NCBI GenBank assembly: GCA_037042185.1
Contig: JAXQJY010000032.1
Span: 1,178,001 to 1,242,000 of the forward strand
DNA length: 64,000 bases
DNA from: Sordariomycetes sp. S80-01Y
Taxonomy: Eukaryota; Ascomycota; Sordariomycetes
Direction of reading: 5' to 3'
The notes under the pieces are model-generated. The model ran no database searches and had not been told where the DNA came from. It was given only the letters and a program-made list of their open reading frames with translations. Numbering within the stretch: position 1 is the stretch's first letter; every line of letters starts with the position of its first letter. The position numbers and the translations under genes were made by a program. Shown here piece by piece: positions 46,286 to 58,766 of this stretch.

Positions 46286-49200
46286 TAAGGCCCGTCCCCA
46301 TATGGCATCGACGCCAGAAGGGCCAGCGCGAGTCTCGGCGAGGGAGATCAGGGGTTGCTGTTGAACAACGTGGTTGAAAAACAAGACGCCACAGAGCGGG
46401 GAGAGCTTTCGGGATTTCTGGCGTCGCACGGGTCCACCGTCTATTTAAAAAGAAGCCGGTCGATCCGTTGTTCAACGTCGTCTAGGCTTTCCTCCTAGGT
46501 CTTTCTCAAGAGGATTCTACACCACAAGCTACAATATACGCCGGTCGCGTCGGGCCGGAGCTTTTGAAGCCTTTGCTGAAGAATGGTCTTAGATCCTGTA
46601 TGACTTGCGCCACGGCAAGCCTGACGCCTGTCAAAGGAGTTGAGTCAGACTGTCCTTCCTGGATTGAGGTCGCACGCCTGGACTTCCTCCCTTGTAAGCC
46701 TACATTGCGGAGGCGGCGTGGCTGACATTGCCGGGAGAGTGGCTTTCAACGGTAAAGGAGGGTCGCACTGTGAAGTGGTCGAGACGAGATGAAGCTGTGT
46801 CTGCCTCAGGGTGGTCCAATTTCTGCGAGCAATTGGCTGCTCTTGTGATTGATTAGGCTTTTGTCAGCTCTGAGATTTACCAAGATGCTGAGCGTGTGTG
46901 GCACCAGCCGAGATCGAGCCCGCGCCCAGCGGCGTAAGGTGAGATAGTGATGGCAGCGTTGAGCTTGTCATTTTCACATGAATTGACTACTCCAAGAACA
47001 TTTGAAAGAGTCAAAATTGAAGAACGAAAGTATCTAGGCAGTTTGAGCTGGCCGGTATGGCTCAGCCAGATGAAGTGCTGGTCGATCGCACAGAACGCAA
47101 GTATGGCTGACCCTAACCCTGAGCAACCTCAGCCGACGGTCATTACAGCCCACGCCAAGCACCAGGCCCTTTCCAATGATGAGAATCCACCCCTGAGATC
47201 AAGCATGTGTAGTGAACGCGGCTGTTTGAACGGTTGGACGCGAAATGGTTCTGTAAATGGATGTGCATGCTCAGGACCACGCGAACCAGAAACAACTCTC
47301 AATTCGAGAGTCCTGTACGTCTTCCAGCGGGGGCACTGTCTGAGTTCTGGGGAGGACACGTATTTTGATTTTCAAGTTTTGAATAATCCAAACTGACATT
47401 TGACAACTTTGGATGTCTTGGTAGAGAAGCTATTACCAGAGCTTTCCATGCGAATGTGAGCTGGACTTGCTTCGGTGTCTCTTGTAGCCTGATTAACAAG
47501 AAAGAAGAAGTAAAAGTCTTCGTCCTCGATCCCACAACTTTTGTGAAGGATGATGGCGTGCTCCATCTGTTGTTGGCTTCTGCAAACAAGATCTGACTTC
47601 GTCTACCGTACTCTCCGCGCGATCATTGTGTCAAAGACCGAGACCGTTGTCGCTAGAGTACGTGAAACTTTCGGTGCTCGCGCCGCGGAAGTGAGCGTTC
47701 CGTCTCAAGGAAAGGGTGCATCGGTCGGGCTCGGGCTAAAATACCTCAAGTCGGCGAAGCAAGCAAGAGTGGAACGGAACAACTCAGCGTACTCACATAA
47801 GGCAGCCACACCAGGCGAGGTCGATGACGGTGACCAGAGGCTATTCACACCGTTCTCAATGGAACCCCAAGATGGACGGTGGTGCAAGGTTCGACTACGA
47901 AGCAATTCTGGCAATGAACTTCCCAGGACACCTGATGGTTACTCGGTAGTCTGAACCTGGCGAATGTCCACAACAACGACTCAAGTCGGACTGACACTGT
48001 TGCTCGTGTGGCGGGCATGTAAGATTGGTAGACGTCAAGTCATGCCTCGTCTCGTGAGTGGCCTCCACTGACAGACTAGGCATCCCATCGATGTACTGTA
48101 CTTGCTACAGTCGCTCCTTTCGAGGCCCGCCCATCAAGGCTGTGTGGTTCACGGCGGATGCGGTTGTATGCGTGCGCCTATGTCCCTACGCACCCGATCG
48201 TCCCGACCCCCCGCAGCTGACACTACGCCTTTCGCTAATCTCGCAGAATGTCTGGGTGAGGCAAGCCCTCATCTGCTCATCTGACAATCGTAGGACGACG
48301 CCTCCTTGACCCCTTGAGGGAGTATCTAGCGGTCAGATAATGCTCAAGTGCCCCAAGCCCCAGGATTTGCGCCACGTGCGACCACAATCTATTCTCACGG
48401 CGTTCACCTCCGCGCGGGTCACCCAATAGAATATCATCAGAAGTTACGACGAAACATGGCTGGTGGTGGTGTCCATGCGGTGGCGTCCGTCCGATGCAGC
48501 CAACAATAACGGACGGGGTAAATTGGCAAGCCACATCCCATTCTTCCATCATTAGACTCAGGGCTGGACTTTTCCGCCTGTGCAAGTCCCACGAATAGGT
48601 CCATCGGTTCGAGGCATGGCGTTCCCGGACTCCGAACCATATCTTGCGATTCGCCTAGCTTGGCCGCGGTGCAACATGCACAGGCGGCTCGTCGTTTGAA
48701 CCTGTGAGGACGGGATCGCGATTCAAGCGGCTGTGAAATTTTTACCCTGTTGGTTCAACACTGATCTGACATATGTCAAGCCCTCCCGACGGTCGCAGCC
48801 ACCCCTTCGCCTGCGTACGAGGATGCTGTGGATGTCGTTCGCTGTGCCTTCCACCTGCCGATGGCGTAGAACCCTGGGTGCATCACGACGCGGAGAATTT
48901 TCCAACGGCCGTCCTGAGACGAAGCTAGGCTTCCGTACGAGACGCAACTCACTGGCAAGGCGGTGAGGACGTTGAGGGTTTGTGGCTTGCATGGATTACA
49001 CAAGGGGTCCGAAGAACTCAACAGCCGATTCCAATCCCGAAGGGTTGGTTGAGAGCAAATGGACTGGATGGACCGGACCATTCATAATGCAGAGTTGAAG
49101 TAAAGAACAGGGCGAAGAAAAGCGCCTCTAACCCGAAACACAGAAACGGCCGTCCTGCCAAGGGTCCACGGTGGGAACGGTTCCCTAGAATGACTTCACA

Positions 49201-49712
49201 GGTCGAATCGCATGTGACATTGCAACGTGGTTCGGTCACATCCCTCGAGTTCCGAGCTTCTCTGGGAGACTGGAAGAGTCGAGTGCTTGGCCGGGCGGCT
49301 GGGATTGGTCCGCGGTTCTTGGTCGAACGGCGGCAACGAAGCGGATGAGCGGAGATAGTAGCCTCGGGGCCATGTAGCCATACATAAGGTTAATTAATCC
49401 CTGGGACGGTGGAGGCCTGCAGGACGCACATGTGGCCGCTGAAGGACCGCCGGCCGAGGCAAGTTGGCAAGCTGGCTCGAGGTAGAGCAGCGACCGAGCG
49501 AGGCGTGCAATCTGTGCAAAGTGCGGCTGCGGTCCTGTTGGTGGGAGGGAACGCCATTCGCATAGGCTTCTTGTTGACTGGACGGAGATGCGTGACACTC
49601 GACGCCTTCATTTCCCAAGCGGACAGGGAAACAGATGGACGTCGAGAAGTCATTTACGAGGGCGACGTGCAGCGCAGCGCCAGGTGGACGACGATCCTTC
49701 CAGCCGGTCGGG

Positions 49713-49790
49713 CCCAGTGCAACAGTGCAACAGGGCGGCAGCGCAGCGTAGTGCAGCGCAGTGGAGTGCAGTGCAGCGCAGCGCACCTCA
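49713..49790. repeat. Imperfect GCAGCGCAGT/GTGCAGCGCA repeat block
   Basis: Overlapping copies of CAGTGCA, GCAGCGCA and GTGCAGCGCA are packed into about 80 bases, with looser copies on both sides (about 49665-49920). It has no open frame with a family match. Confidence 0.8.
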
Positions 49791-50363
49791 GTGAGCTCCA
49801 GCCCAGCTCCAACCCAGCTGCGCTCAGGCTGCGCGGTGCGCTGCCCGTGGGCCGCTGCACCCGTCGATTCTTCAGCTGCTCGCTGCTCTGCGCGGCGCGC
49901 GAGCTGCACGTCAGAGGTCCCCCCTCCCCCTTGCCGGGGTGCGACCAACAGCCACTTACACGGGACATTGTACAGTGACATTGGACCCGATGTAAACATC
50001 ACGGGCAGCACGGATAGGAGTTCTGGCGCGAGCAGCATTGGCAAAGACCCAGAGCTCCCCCCCGGGCAATAAAAAGCTTCCACTCGGATTCGAATTCCAA
50101 ATGACGCTTCCAAGCAACTGACAGATGAGATTAAGTTTAGGCCCTGGCCTCCGAGCACCCTAACAATCGGCGCTATCCCTCCCCTGTGCCCGTTCGCATT
50201 CCTCTGCGTCCTCGTCTCCGATCCAAGACCTCACAGTCCCACTTGGGGTCTCGGGCACTCCACCCTCTCGCCTTCGCATCCGAGGGATTCGGTCGACAGT
50301 CTTTCTTTTCTTCCTCCCGGATCTCCTGGCACGACATCTGCCTGTCTCAGACATTCTCAACGC

Positions 50364-50411
50364 CCGCTGCCGCTGCCGCTGCTACTGCCACTGCCACTGC
50401 CATTGCCGCTG
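50364..50411. repeat. GCTGCC/ACTGCC hexamer microsatellite in the P450 promoter
   Basis: About eight imperfect copies of a GCCGCT/GCCACT hexamer lie about 120-160 bases before the P450 start codon, inside the presumed leader or core promoter. Confidence 0.85.
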
Positions 50412-50526
50412 TCACCTCCGCAGCTGTCCTGTCGGGCGTCGACTCCATTAGCTTCGCCAGAGGCCGCATTGTTGTTTTGCCCTTCCAGCAGATCGCCCGC
50501 GCGCCGGGCTGGACGGCCAGGATACC

Positions 50527-52321
50527 ATGGCTTCCACTTCTTCGCTCACGCTCCCGCTCTCCACCGACAATGTCTTCACCACGCAGACCTTGCTCGCCGT
50601 CGGAGGCGTCTACCTGCTCTACCTCGTCGTGCGCATGGTCTACGCGCTCTTCATATACCCATTCTATGTCTCGCCTCTGAGACATCTGCCCACTCCAAAG
50701 GTACGTCGTTCCGCACTAAATCGCTCCGAGGTGGAGCGTGCCAGCGCAGCGCACCAGGACAGGACAGGACGCTGACCCTGCACGCAGGAGAACCACCACT
50801 GGCTCCTCGGCCAGATGATCAATCTCTTCTCAACACCATGGATACCCTATCTCTACCGCTCTTGGAGCGTCGACCATCCCGAAGCGCCTTTCCTGCGCGT
50901 CCTCAAGACCGGGCAATCCGAGACCCTAATCCCCAACACCATCGCCGCGTACCGGGAGGTTCTTCAGACGAAGAATGACTGTTTCGTCAAGAGCGAGGAG
51001 TCCAGAAATGGCGCGGCCATGGTCATTGGTGACGGACTTCCGTGGGCACATGGCGATGCCCATCGGCAGAAGAGGGCCGTCTTGAATAAGCTGTTTTCGG
51101 CCTCGAGGATGAGGGCCTGTGCGCCCAAGATCCAGGCCAAGGCGGAGCAGCTGGTTCAGACACTCGCTGCGAAGCGCAGCGTCCCCGGCGACGCCATTCT
51201 CGGTAGGTTCACCCACGCCCGAGGTGCGCATTGTTTTGCTGACAATGGCAGTTGAGGCCGAGGTCTGGCGCGCCGTCCTCGACGTCGCCGGCATCAAATC
51301 CATGGGGCTCGACCTCGATCACCTCGGCAGCGACACGTCACCCCTGTATGACGTCTTTTCCACCACGATGCGCCCATCGATCCGCGGCCACATCGTGCGC
51401 TACGTAGCCACCCATCTACCATTCAAACAATACCTCCCCCTCGAGTATCTCTCCGATTTCGTCCGCAAATGCGCCACTGCGAGGAGCTTCATCGGAAGCC
51501 ACGTTCGCGAGCGACGCGACGCTCTGATGCGTGGTGACAAGCTCACCGATGAGTCGGACGTGTTGCAGGCAATGGTTGAGAACGAGGGCTTGTGGAGTGA
51601 GGCTGAGGTAACTGAATATGTGAGTTTTGACAACTGAAGAAGGCATGTGCGTTGGACTGACGGGCGTTAGATCCTCAACTTTATGGTGCTCGGACACGAT
51701 ACCACGGCTTGCACGCTGGTCTGGGCGCTAGACACGCTCTCGCGGAGAGAAGACCTCCAGAGTCGGTTGCGGGAGGAGATCAAGGCGTTGAAGGAGAGAT
51801 CGTGGGGCGAGGTTGATCGCATGCACTTCCTGGAGAACTTCCTCCGCGAGGTCCTCCGTGTGCACTGTCCAGGTATGTTCCTATGCGGCCCCCAGCCAAC
51901 ATGTGTAACACGATGCTGACAAAACATGAACACAGTCGGTTGGATCCCCATGGAAACCCACTGCGAAGTCGAAATCTCAGGTGTTCTCCTGCCCGCTCGG
52001 ACTTCGCTCAACCTTTGTCCCGCGATGATGAACCTCAAGCCTGAGATCTGGGGCCCCGACGCCGCATCCTTTGATCCCGACCGCTGGGACCACCTGGAAG
52101 GCGAGGCAGGCAACGCATACGCCTTTGCGACCTTCCACAACGGACCGCGCGTCTGCATCGGCAAGGCCCTCACCATGATGGAGCTGAAGCTCGTCCTCGT
52201 CGAGCTGGTGAGCAGGTTCAGGATCGAGGCGGCATGCCCGGAGAAGCAGCTGGAGCTGGAGACGCCGAGTTTCACGCTCAAGCCCAAGGACTGGCTTAGA
52301 GTGCGGTTGTTGGATGCCTGA
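50527..52321 (+). CDS. Cytochrome P450 monooxygenase
   Basis: A membrane-bound haem monooxygenase. Exons 50527-50700, 50788-51202, 51252-51619, 51671-51872 and 51936-52321 encode 514 residues. One N-terminal anchor (LLAVGGVYLLYLVVRMVYALF, shown here as its hydrophobic core at about 23-45) is followed by a Pro-rich hinge. The I-helix motif is GHDTTA (327-332). The K-helix ExxR is Glu379-Arg382. The haem signature FHNGPRVCIG has the axial Cys at 460. FDPDRW before it is the usual PERF-type region. The layout is like the CYP4/CYP52-related microsomal fungal P450s (E-class), but I cannot assign a family or substrate. There are no biosynthetic neighbours of the polyketide synthase or NRPS kind. 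Confidence 0.95.
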
Positions 52322-53448
52322 GCGAGCGAAACTTGACCGGCTGCGGGACACCCCCTCCTTCGAATGCTCATCTCGCACTTGTTCTTCTTCTTCTTCTTCT
52401 TCTCTCTCTCACCTACCCGTCGTGACGCGCGGGGGCGGCGAGCTTGCACTTTCGGGCGTTAGGGGAAACATGACAGGGAAAACCTGGAAATGAGGGAAGT
52501 GAATTTTTCCCGTAATGGACTCGGTCGGGAAAGGCATTGGGTGGCGTGGCATTTTTTGAAGTTTATTGAACAGCGAAGGATAGATTCCTATGATTTTGAT
52601 GAATTTGATATCAGTCTTCCCATGTCTCCGTCCCCAACCTGTCGTCCCCAGTGAATGTTCGGCCACTGCTTGTTTTGGACAAGTCCGCGCTTTCAGGCTC
52701 AAGGCCCGATTCTGAAGGCGATCCATCATACGTCAGTACGTCAAGTCGCTGGACCCTGGGTGACAGATCGGAATAGCCTCAGCTCAATCGCCCTTCCCAC
52801 GTTTTCCCCCTCCCTCCCACCGACAATCTTGCCCCGAGCCAGATCAGCAGCGCCCCGCCGCGCCGCGACGCAATCTGACAGTGTCTCACTCTCACGTTGC
52901 ACCCCTGACCTGTTCGTCCGGGCCCTGGCACCCACCGACCGCCGTCCTGGGCCTCCGGGCATCCAGTCGGTCGGCGGGCATGTCGCGCAGTCGCGGAGGT
53001 CCGGAAGGGGGTTTCTTCTGGAAGCTTCGATCTGATTGATAAGCGCGATAATTAAACGTGCTGCTGGGCGGACGGACCGCACGCGACCGAATTCCGCCCC
53101 GTCCGGGCCTGAGGTGGCTCCAGTGCGGGGCCTAGCGGCGCGGATATGACATGAGGGGTGCCCTCGGCGGTGATTGAGACGTGATTCATCAACTGCCGCG
53201 CGCACCTTAGACACAGTTTCCTCTCTCTACGTCTGCCCTGCTGGGCCTTTCCTCATCCTCAACACCTCCTCTAATCTGAGGCCGATCGGTGACTTCCAAC
53301 CCTGCAGGGCTGCATTCCCACGCGTCACCACCCTGATCCGTACTCGCAACCGCCGCGCGCGACGAATTCGGGCGTCCCTGGCTCGACCTTGATGTACCGC
53401 AGGACCCGGGCTTAGAAATCCCAAGTGACGAGTACCCCCGCCGCCATC
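52322..53448. other. Intergenic region between P450 and CHIP-like gene
   Basis: No coding region is supported. It holds a TTC microsatellite (52380-52410) and a GC-rich stretch at about 52840-53130. The region just before 53449 is likely the promoter and leader of the CHIP-like gene. Confidence 0.5.
52380..52410. repeat. (TTC)n/(CT)n microsatellite
   Basis: About seven TTC units followed by a short CT run, 60 bases after the P450 stop codon, within its probable 3' untranslated region. Confidence 0.9.
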
Positions 53449-54380
53449 ATGATGGACAATCGCGCGCAAGCCCTTAAGTTGAAGGAGGAGGGGAATAGGC
53501 ACTTCGCCAAGAAAGACTATGGGGCAGCAGAAGGATGTTACTCTCAAGCGTACGTAAACCCTCTCGCTCTAGCTCTAAGAGAAAGGAAACACCCCTCCAT
53601 AAAGGAAAAAGAGCGCACGCGCCCAGTGCGCTAGGAGATTCACTTGCTAACCAGCGCAGCCTCATCAAGGACCCGACCCTGACGTCCCTCTACACCAACC
53701 GCGCCATGGCGCGCTTCAACCTCGCCTCGTACCACGCCGCCATCTCCGACTGCGAGGCCGCGCTCTCGTCCGACGCAAACTCCATCAAGGCGCACTACTT
53801 CAAGTCCAAGTGCCTGCTCGAGCTCGGCGACGTGGAGGAGGCGTGCACGCACGCAAGGTTGGCCTACGAGAGCTGCAGGGCTAGCGACGACAAGAGCCTG
53901 GACATGACGATGGCGCACCTGCTCAAGTGCAAGAGCGCGCGGTGGGAGGTGCTGGAGAAACGGCGGAAGAGGGAGCACCAGGACCTGGAGAGGGAGGTCC
54001 TAGCGATCCTGGAGGCCGAGACGCAGCGGGAGATGCAGTCGGCGACCGAGGGCGAGCGGCCCGACATCCAGTCCGAGGGGCAGACGAGGCTGGAGCGCAT
54101 GAAGTCCATCTTCGAGCGGGCGCGCAGCGAGGACGACAGGGCCCGCGAGGTCCCGGAGTGGCTCGTGGACGACATCTCCTTCAACGTCATGGTCGACCCC
54201 GTCATGACGCACACGGGCAGGAGCTACGAACGGGCGAGCATACAGGCCGCCATCAACAACAACGCCATCGATCCCGTCACCAGGGAACCGCTGGCCAAGG
54301 GGGAGCTTATACCCAACATTGGGCTGAAGAGGGCTTGTGAGTGGTATCTGGATAACAATGGCTGGGCCTACGATTGGTAG
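53449..54380 (+). CDS. CHIP/STUB1-like TPR and U-box E3 ubiquitin ligase
   Basis: CHIP ubiquitinates clients held by Hsp70 or Hsp90. Exons 53449-53549 and 53660-54380 (110-nt intron, phase 2) encode 273 residues, a little shorter than animal CHIP (about 300). The N-terminal TPR part includes KLKEEGNRHFAKKDYGAAE and YTNRAMARFNLASYHAAISD, the chaperone-binding carboxylate-clamp type (residues about 7-120). A charged helical hinge follows (about 125-185). The U-box at about 195-265 has DDISFNVMVDPVMT, then GRSYERASI, IDPVTREPL and NIGLKRACEWYL. Two adjacent ATGs are present at 53449 and 53452. The domain order and C-terminal U-box make the call firm. Confidence 0.94.
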
Positions 54381-54753
54381 GGCCGCCGAAGTGCTGGGGG
54401 GCCTGAAGGAATTGGGTACGATGATGACTGCTTCGGCGTTGGTTAGATGGTAGCACTACGATAGCGTGTGCTGTTGCGAGCATCGCATGGCGTTCAGGAT
54501 TGCATGAATTAATGGACAGCATTATTTTGTAGAAATCGTGGGTCCGGAACGAACAGCGCGTCGAAACGGTGCGTTCATGACTGACCAGTATTCTGCTTCT
54601 CATTTGCCAAGACAAGCTATATACACGACCTGTCGAGTATGCTATCCTAATCTCTCAGAGGCTCGCCCATTACGCGCGCACAAGGCCTAGTGTGTCCAAA
54701 ACGCCATTCTAAAGCAAACCCGCTAGCAATGCATGTTCGCTAACCAATATACA
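54381..54753. other. Intergenic region between convergent genes
   Basis: This region holds the 3' ends of the CHIP-like gene (+) and the NIPA-type gene (-). Nothing else is seen. Confidence 0.5.
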
Positions 54754-56690
54754 TCAAACAAACGCACCGCCAGAGCTGCCACCTTGCCGTGCTTGCTCCT
54801 GTTCCTCGTCGCTTTTCCTGCCATCGCCGCCGTCCTCCACCAGACCAGCGCTCTCCTCCTCTGTTGGGACTTGCTGCCTCCTGAAGACCCGGTTGAACGA
54901 GAACTGGCGTCGGGCAGAATGCGGCGGCGGCGTAGGCGGCTTCAGACTGCCCCCGCTGCGGTTCGATCTCCCGGCGGAGCTGGCGCCCCGGTACGACGTG
55001 TCTTGCTGGTAGAAGGCTGGATGCTCGTGTAAGTACGAACTTCCGGCTTCCTCTTCCTTCTCGTTATACTGCTGGCGCAGGGAGGCCGACACATCATTCA
55101 GCGGCACTGATTTGTGTGGTGACTCTTCGCTTGGGTACCTTTCCTCGTCATATGTCGGAAGTGTTGACGCTGCTCGTGATCGCCCGCGGCCTCGCCCGAT
55201 GATACTACCAGCTATGCTCGAGAAGATTGTGCTACGATCGTCATCATGATGGTCGGTGTGCGACTGTTGCTCGTCCCAGTCGTCGGGGAAGCGAGACATG
55301 CCCAGCGGAGGATGAGGGCTGCGTGGCGGTTGCGGTGTTGCGGTAGGGGCGGGTGTGGCTGAAGTTGCAGAGGTGTTGGCCGTAATGGGGCGCCGGGAGC
55401 CCAGGGTGTTCGTCCTCCTCCTCCGGAGACCATCCCACTCGTACTGGGGCTGAGAAGGCTGTCCATTTTCGTCGATTGGTTCCATAGATTCCGCCATCTG
55501 TTCCTCATGCAGCCTTCGGAACTCCTCCTCCTCCATGCGAATACGTGCTTTTGAGATGCGACGCACGATGCCGGCCGCACCGCGGATCGCATCGGCCTTG
55601 GGCTCCGTCTCGGGTTGCTCCTGGTCTGCGATGGTGCGCATCTGGTCGAGATCGCCTTGGAAGACTGCTGCGTCGGGGACGTCTTTAGCAGCTTTCGAAA
55701 GCTGCAGCAGCACGACGCCCGAGCAAATTGTCAGGAAGCCGAGGACTACGCTGACGATTTGCTCAGCTGTGCCCTTGAAGCCTTGGAAGAGGATGGCGGA
55801 CGTGATGATGGTTGTGCTGGTGAAGTAGACGTAGTACGTCGGCGTGACAAGGGCGGCGTTGAAGATGTTCAAGGCTTTCTGTATGTTGTTAGCGGAGCAC
55901 GGATACAGCTTTCCCGGCCACGTACGTTGAGGTAAATAATCTCAACCAGCAGTGTCGCGATGACAAAGACGAAGAGAACCCATAGAAACCACTCCTTGTA
56001 CTGCGGCTTGCCCCCTATCCAAGCAATGATACCAGCCCCCAAGCCCTGGGTCGCCACGACGCTCAAACCGCCAACCCAGCTGCAGATCGAGATGTACACC
56101 AACATATTCTTACTTCCCCATTTCGGCGCGGCCCAGAAAGCAGCGATGAGCGATCCTACAATGATGACTCCAGCGTAGGATAAGAAGCCAGGCGAGATAA
56201 CGTAGCCCTGCATCTCCTGGATATCCTTGACGGCGGACGAGTGTGGCGCATTCATGACAATAACCACCGACCCGATTATGCACAGGAAACACGAGACCTT
56301 GCCCACCATGCTCAATCTTTCCTTCAGGAATATAGCCGACAGGATAGTCGTAATCACCACGCTCAGAGCTCCCAGTGGTGTGACCAGGATGGCGTCCGTG
56401 AAGGCATAGGCAATAAAGTTGCACACCTCGCCGAGAATCATCAATGTCATGCCACCCCACCAGTATGCATTCCTCAGATAACCGTACCCCTCACCAGCAA
56501 TCTCGTTATACTTCTCGTTCGCGCGCAAGAGACCGACTTTCTTGAGGACGAAGGAGATTCCAATAAAGACTCCTGATCCGACCGCCAAGCCAATGCCGAC
56601 GGCCTTGTAGAAGGAGGGTCGCTCATCAGGGTCGCCAACGGAGAGGCCGCCGTCGCCAGCACGGGAGAGGAGCGTGTGCTCCATCTCCAT
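54754..56690 (-). CDS. NIPA-type magnesium transporter
   Basis: A membrane Mg2+ transporter of the NIPA family (PF05653; DMT superfamily). Exons 56690-55926 and 55878-54754 (47-nt intron, phase 0) encode 629 residues. The first about 340 residues form nine hydrophobic segments. Family motifs are GVFIGISFVLKKVGL, AYWWGGMTLMILGEVCNF, TPLGALSVVITTILS and NAALVTPTYYVYFTS. The C-terminal 280 residues are a polar, charged and Pro/Ser/Gln-rich cytosolic tail, common in filamentous-fungal members. I chose the ATG at 56690 (MEMEHTLL). The frame stays open another 71 codons upstream, but that part is hydrophobic, Pro/Arg-rich and unlike the family, so I read it as leader. Confidence 0.92.
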
Positions 56691-58766
56691 TGTCGGCAAT
56701 GGGGTTGGAAGTCGGGTTCGGGGCGGACGGGACGAGAATCGGGCAATCACATGGGCGTTCGGGAAGCGGGCGACGAGGCGATAAAGAGCGTTCGGGGGCC
56801 AAAACAACAGGGGCCGAGGCTGGAGTAGTGGGAGGCGGTAGGGATATAGGCGGCTGACGAGAAACAGCGACAAAAGCAGAGCGCCTCCCAGAAAGACAGA
56901 CAAGGACTTAGGAAGAGAGGAGAGGAAGATGGAGGAAGAGGCTGTGTTGGACAGTGAAGAGTTTCAGGAGTCGCAGACGGGGCAGGTCATTGCTGGATGC
57001 ATCTGGGTGGGGAGGGGCGCTAAACTTGGGCATCGACCCGGATTCCAGGATCACGAAGTCGCTGTTAGTGACCGCAGCAGCGACCACCAAGAATTTCATG
57101 GCACGTCGTTAGCAGCAACGGAAATCCATTATGAATCGCCCATTGTCCTGCGCTTCTCTCGCTTTCTATATGCGCGTGCCACTTGCAGCTCGTTGTCGCC
57201 GTCGGACAATGTTGCTGTGCTCCGTGTCCTATCCTGTCAAGGTGAGCTGAACGGCTAAAGGCACTTATCGATACGAGCGCATGACGACGCGGCGGTACGT
57301 TGTCTCCCGCGCCACGCTCTTTGCGGTCTCCTTCCAGCCAAGATCAACAAGAACTGCACATCACCGGATGCCTACCCTGCTGGCACGGCTGCTTCCACGA
57401 GTTAGTGCCTTGCGTATCCCCTCCGCACTCCTGCTACCGCAAGCCTTCATCAGCAGATCTCAACGTCTCGTCGATGACGCTGCACAACGGTGGGGTTCGC
57501 GACAGGGGTCGCGTCCAGGCCAGACCCTGGATTCTCACTCTCTCTCGCTACGGCAACCGACTTGGCGCCAACCCTTGTCCGTTGTTCTTCATCTTGATCT
57601 CCCCTGATCCTATCGCCCCTCTCAGGCCATCACGATGACAGCGTCCTCTTTGTTATGCGAGCAGATGGAGGTTGGAAGTCTCCTCCACCCATCTCAAAGG
57701 CTGTGACACAAGTTGAAACGAAAACTCCAGCTGTTGGCGCTTGTTGTCATGATTGGTCGCAATTCTCTTCCCACCGCACCGCACCGTTGCGCGTGAGAGG
57801 GCAGACAGGTAGGCAGAGCACACCCCAAGAAAAATAACATGGCCATCCCTTATCTCGTTCGGGAGCGCCACCGAAGATGCCAAAGCCACCACGTCTTCGA
57901 TGGCAACGTTATTTTTAGCGCGGATCAACCATCCCGTAGTCATTAGTCGCCGGACCAGCGCCATGCAGCCCTTTCAGAAGCTCGTGCATAATATGCAAGG
58001 AAAGCTCATTCTCTCGATAGACCTAATGAGGATCATCAGGAGATGTCTCTCCGCTACAAGCAACAAGGCAAGATGGCTTTCCACCGTGAACACGCAAAGA
58101 CTGCCTCACGATGGCGATGTCGCTTCAAGGCTCACCCAGATAAAGCACCTCGCGGGTCTTGAGCAAGGCCGGTCTACTGAGCATGTTGTGTTCGGGTCGT
58201 CAGACTGGCATATTGCCCCTTCTCTAGCTCCATCGGGTTGACTTGTTACACTGCAGCAGACTGGGCAAACCCGACCCGACCCCAATTTGAGACACCCAAA
58301 AGCAGTCCCGAGCACCCAACTGGTTTCTCCGCAAAAGCCTTTCTGAGGAGATGGCGCTACTCTTCCCCTGACTTTAGCTAAGGCCCTAGTCAACGCACGG
58401 CTGCCAGCCGTTCGGAACTTAGGTCTCACGCCACCTGAAATGGAATGATCCTATTTGCTCACCTCGAATTCAAGCTCAAAGGCCATGTCCTGAGACAGTC
58501 TTGGCCCCACGTTCATGTGCGTGGCCGATGCAGTGCAAGGTCATGGCGAGAACCGCTGACGGGCAGACGCTAAGATTTGATCATGTCTGATAAATTCAGA
58601 TATCGCCCTGCATGCTGCTAATATAACTTCACCCGGACCCAGAGCTAGATGTGAGGAAGCTGGCGTGTTTAAGAGACGGCTTTGCCCACTTGGTCATTGA
58701 ACTTACCCATTCCCGCCGTGATCTCTCTCAGCTTCCTCAAAGGCCTTCTGCAACAAGAGTGACAAG
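56691..58766. other. Intergenic region
   Basis: More than 2 kb without a supported gene, between the divergent starts of the transporter (-) and the chitin deacetylase (+). Open frames at 56929-57258 and around 57281-57964 have no motif. The stretch near 58670-58760 is pyrimidine-rich and likely the leader of the deacetylase gene. Confidence 0.45.

Larger units (their letters stand above)
46286..50526. other. Gene-poor stretch
   Basis: I see no gene I can support over 4.2 kb. A coding-like piece at 46288-46490 on the + strand (VEKQDATERGELSGFLASHG) may be a second part of the decayed ankyrin gene. Open frames at 46947-47396 and 47550-47954 have biased but motif-free sequence. The last 400 bases before 50527 are pyrimidine-rich and likely the promoter and leader of the P450 gene. 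Confidence 0.45.

Noticed and set aside
46885-46945. A tRNA-like 3' half on the - strand (GGGCTCGATCTC near 46920)
   Set aside because: The T-stem does not pair, and no D-arm or acceptor stem can be formed.
47550-47954. A 134-residue open frame in the gene-poor stretch
   Set aside because: No motif, no homologous-looking segment and no splice context; length is within what chance gives in GC-rich DNA.
56691-56903. An N-terminal extension of the NIPA-type protein starting at 56903
   Set aside because: The extra 71 residues are Pro/Arg-rich and hydrophobic and unlike the family, whose members start near MEMEHTLL.
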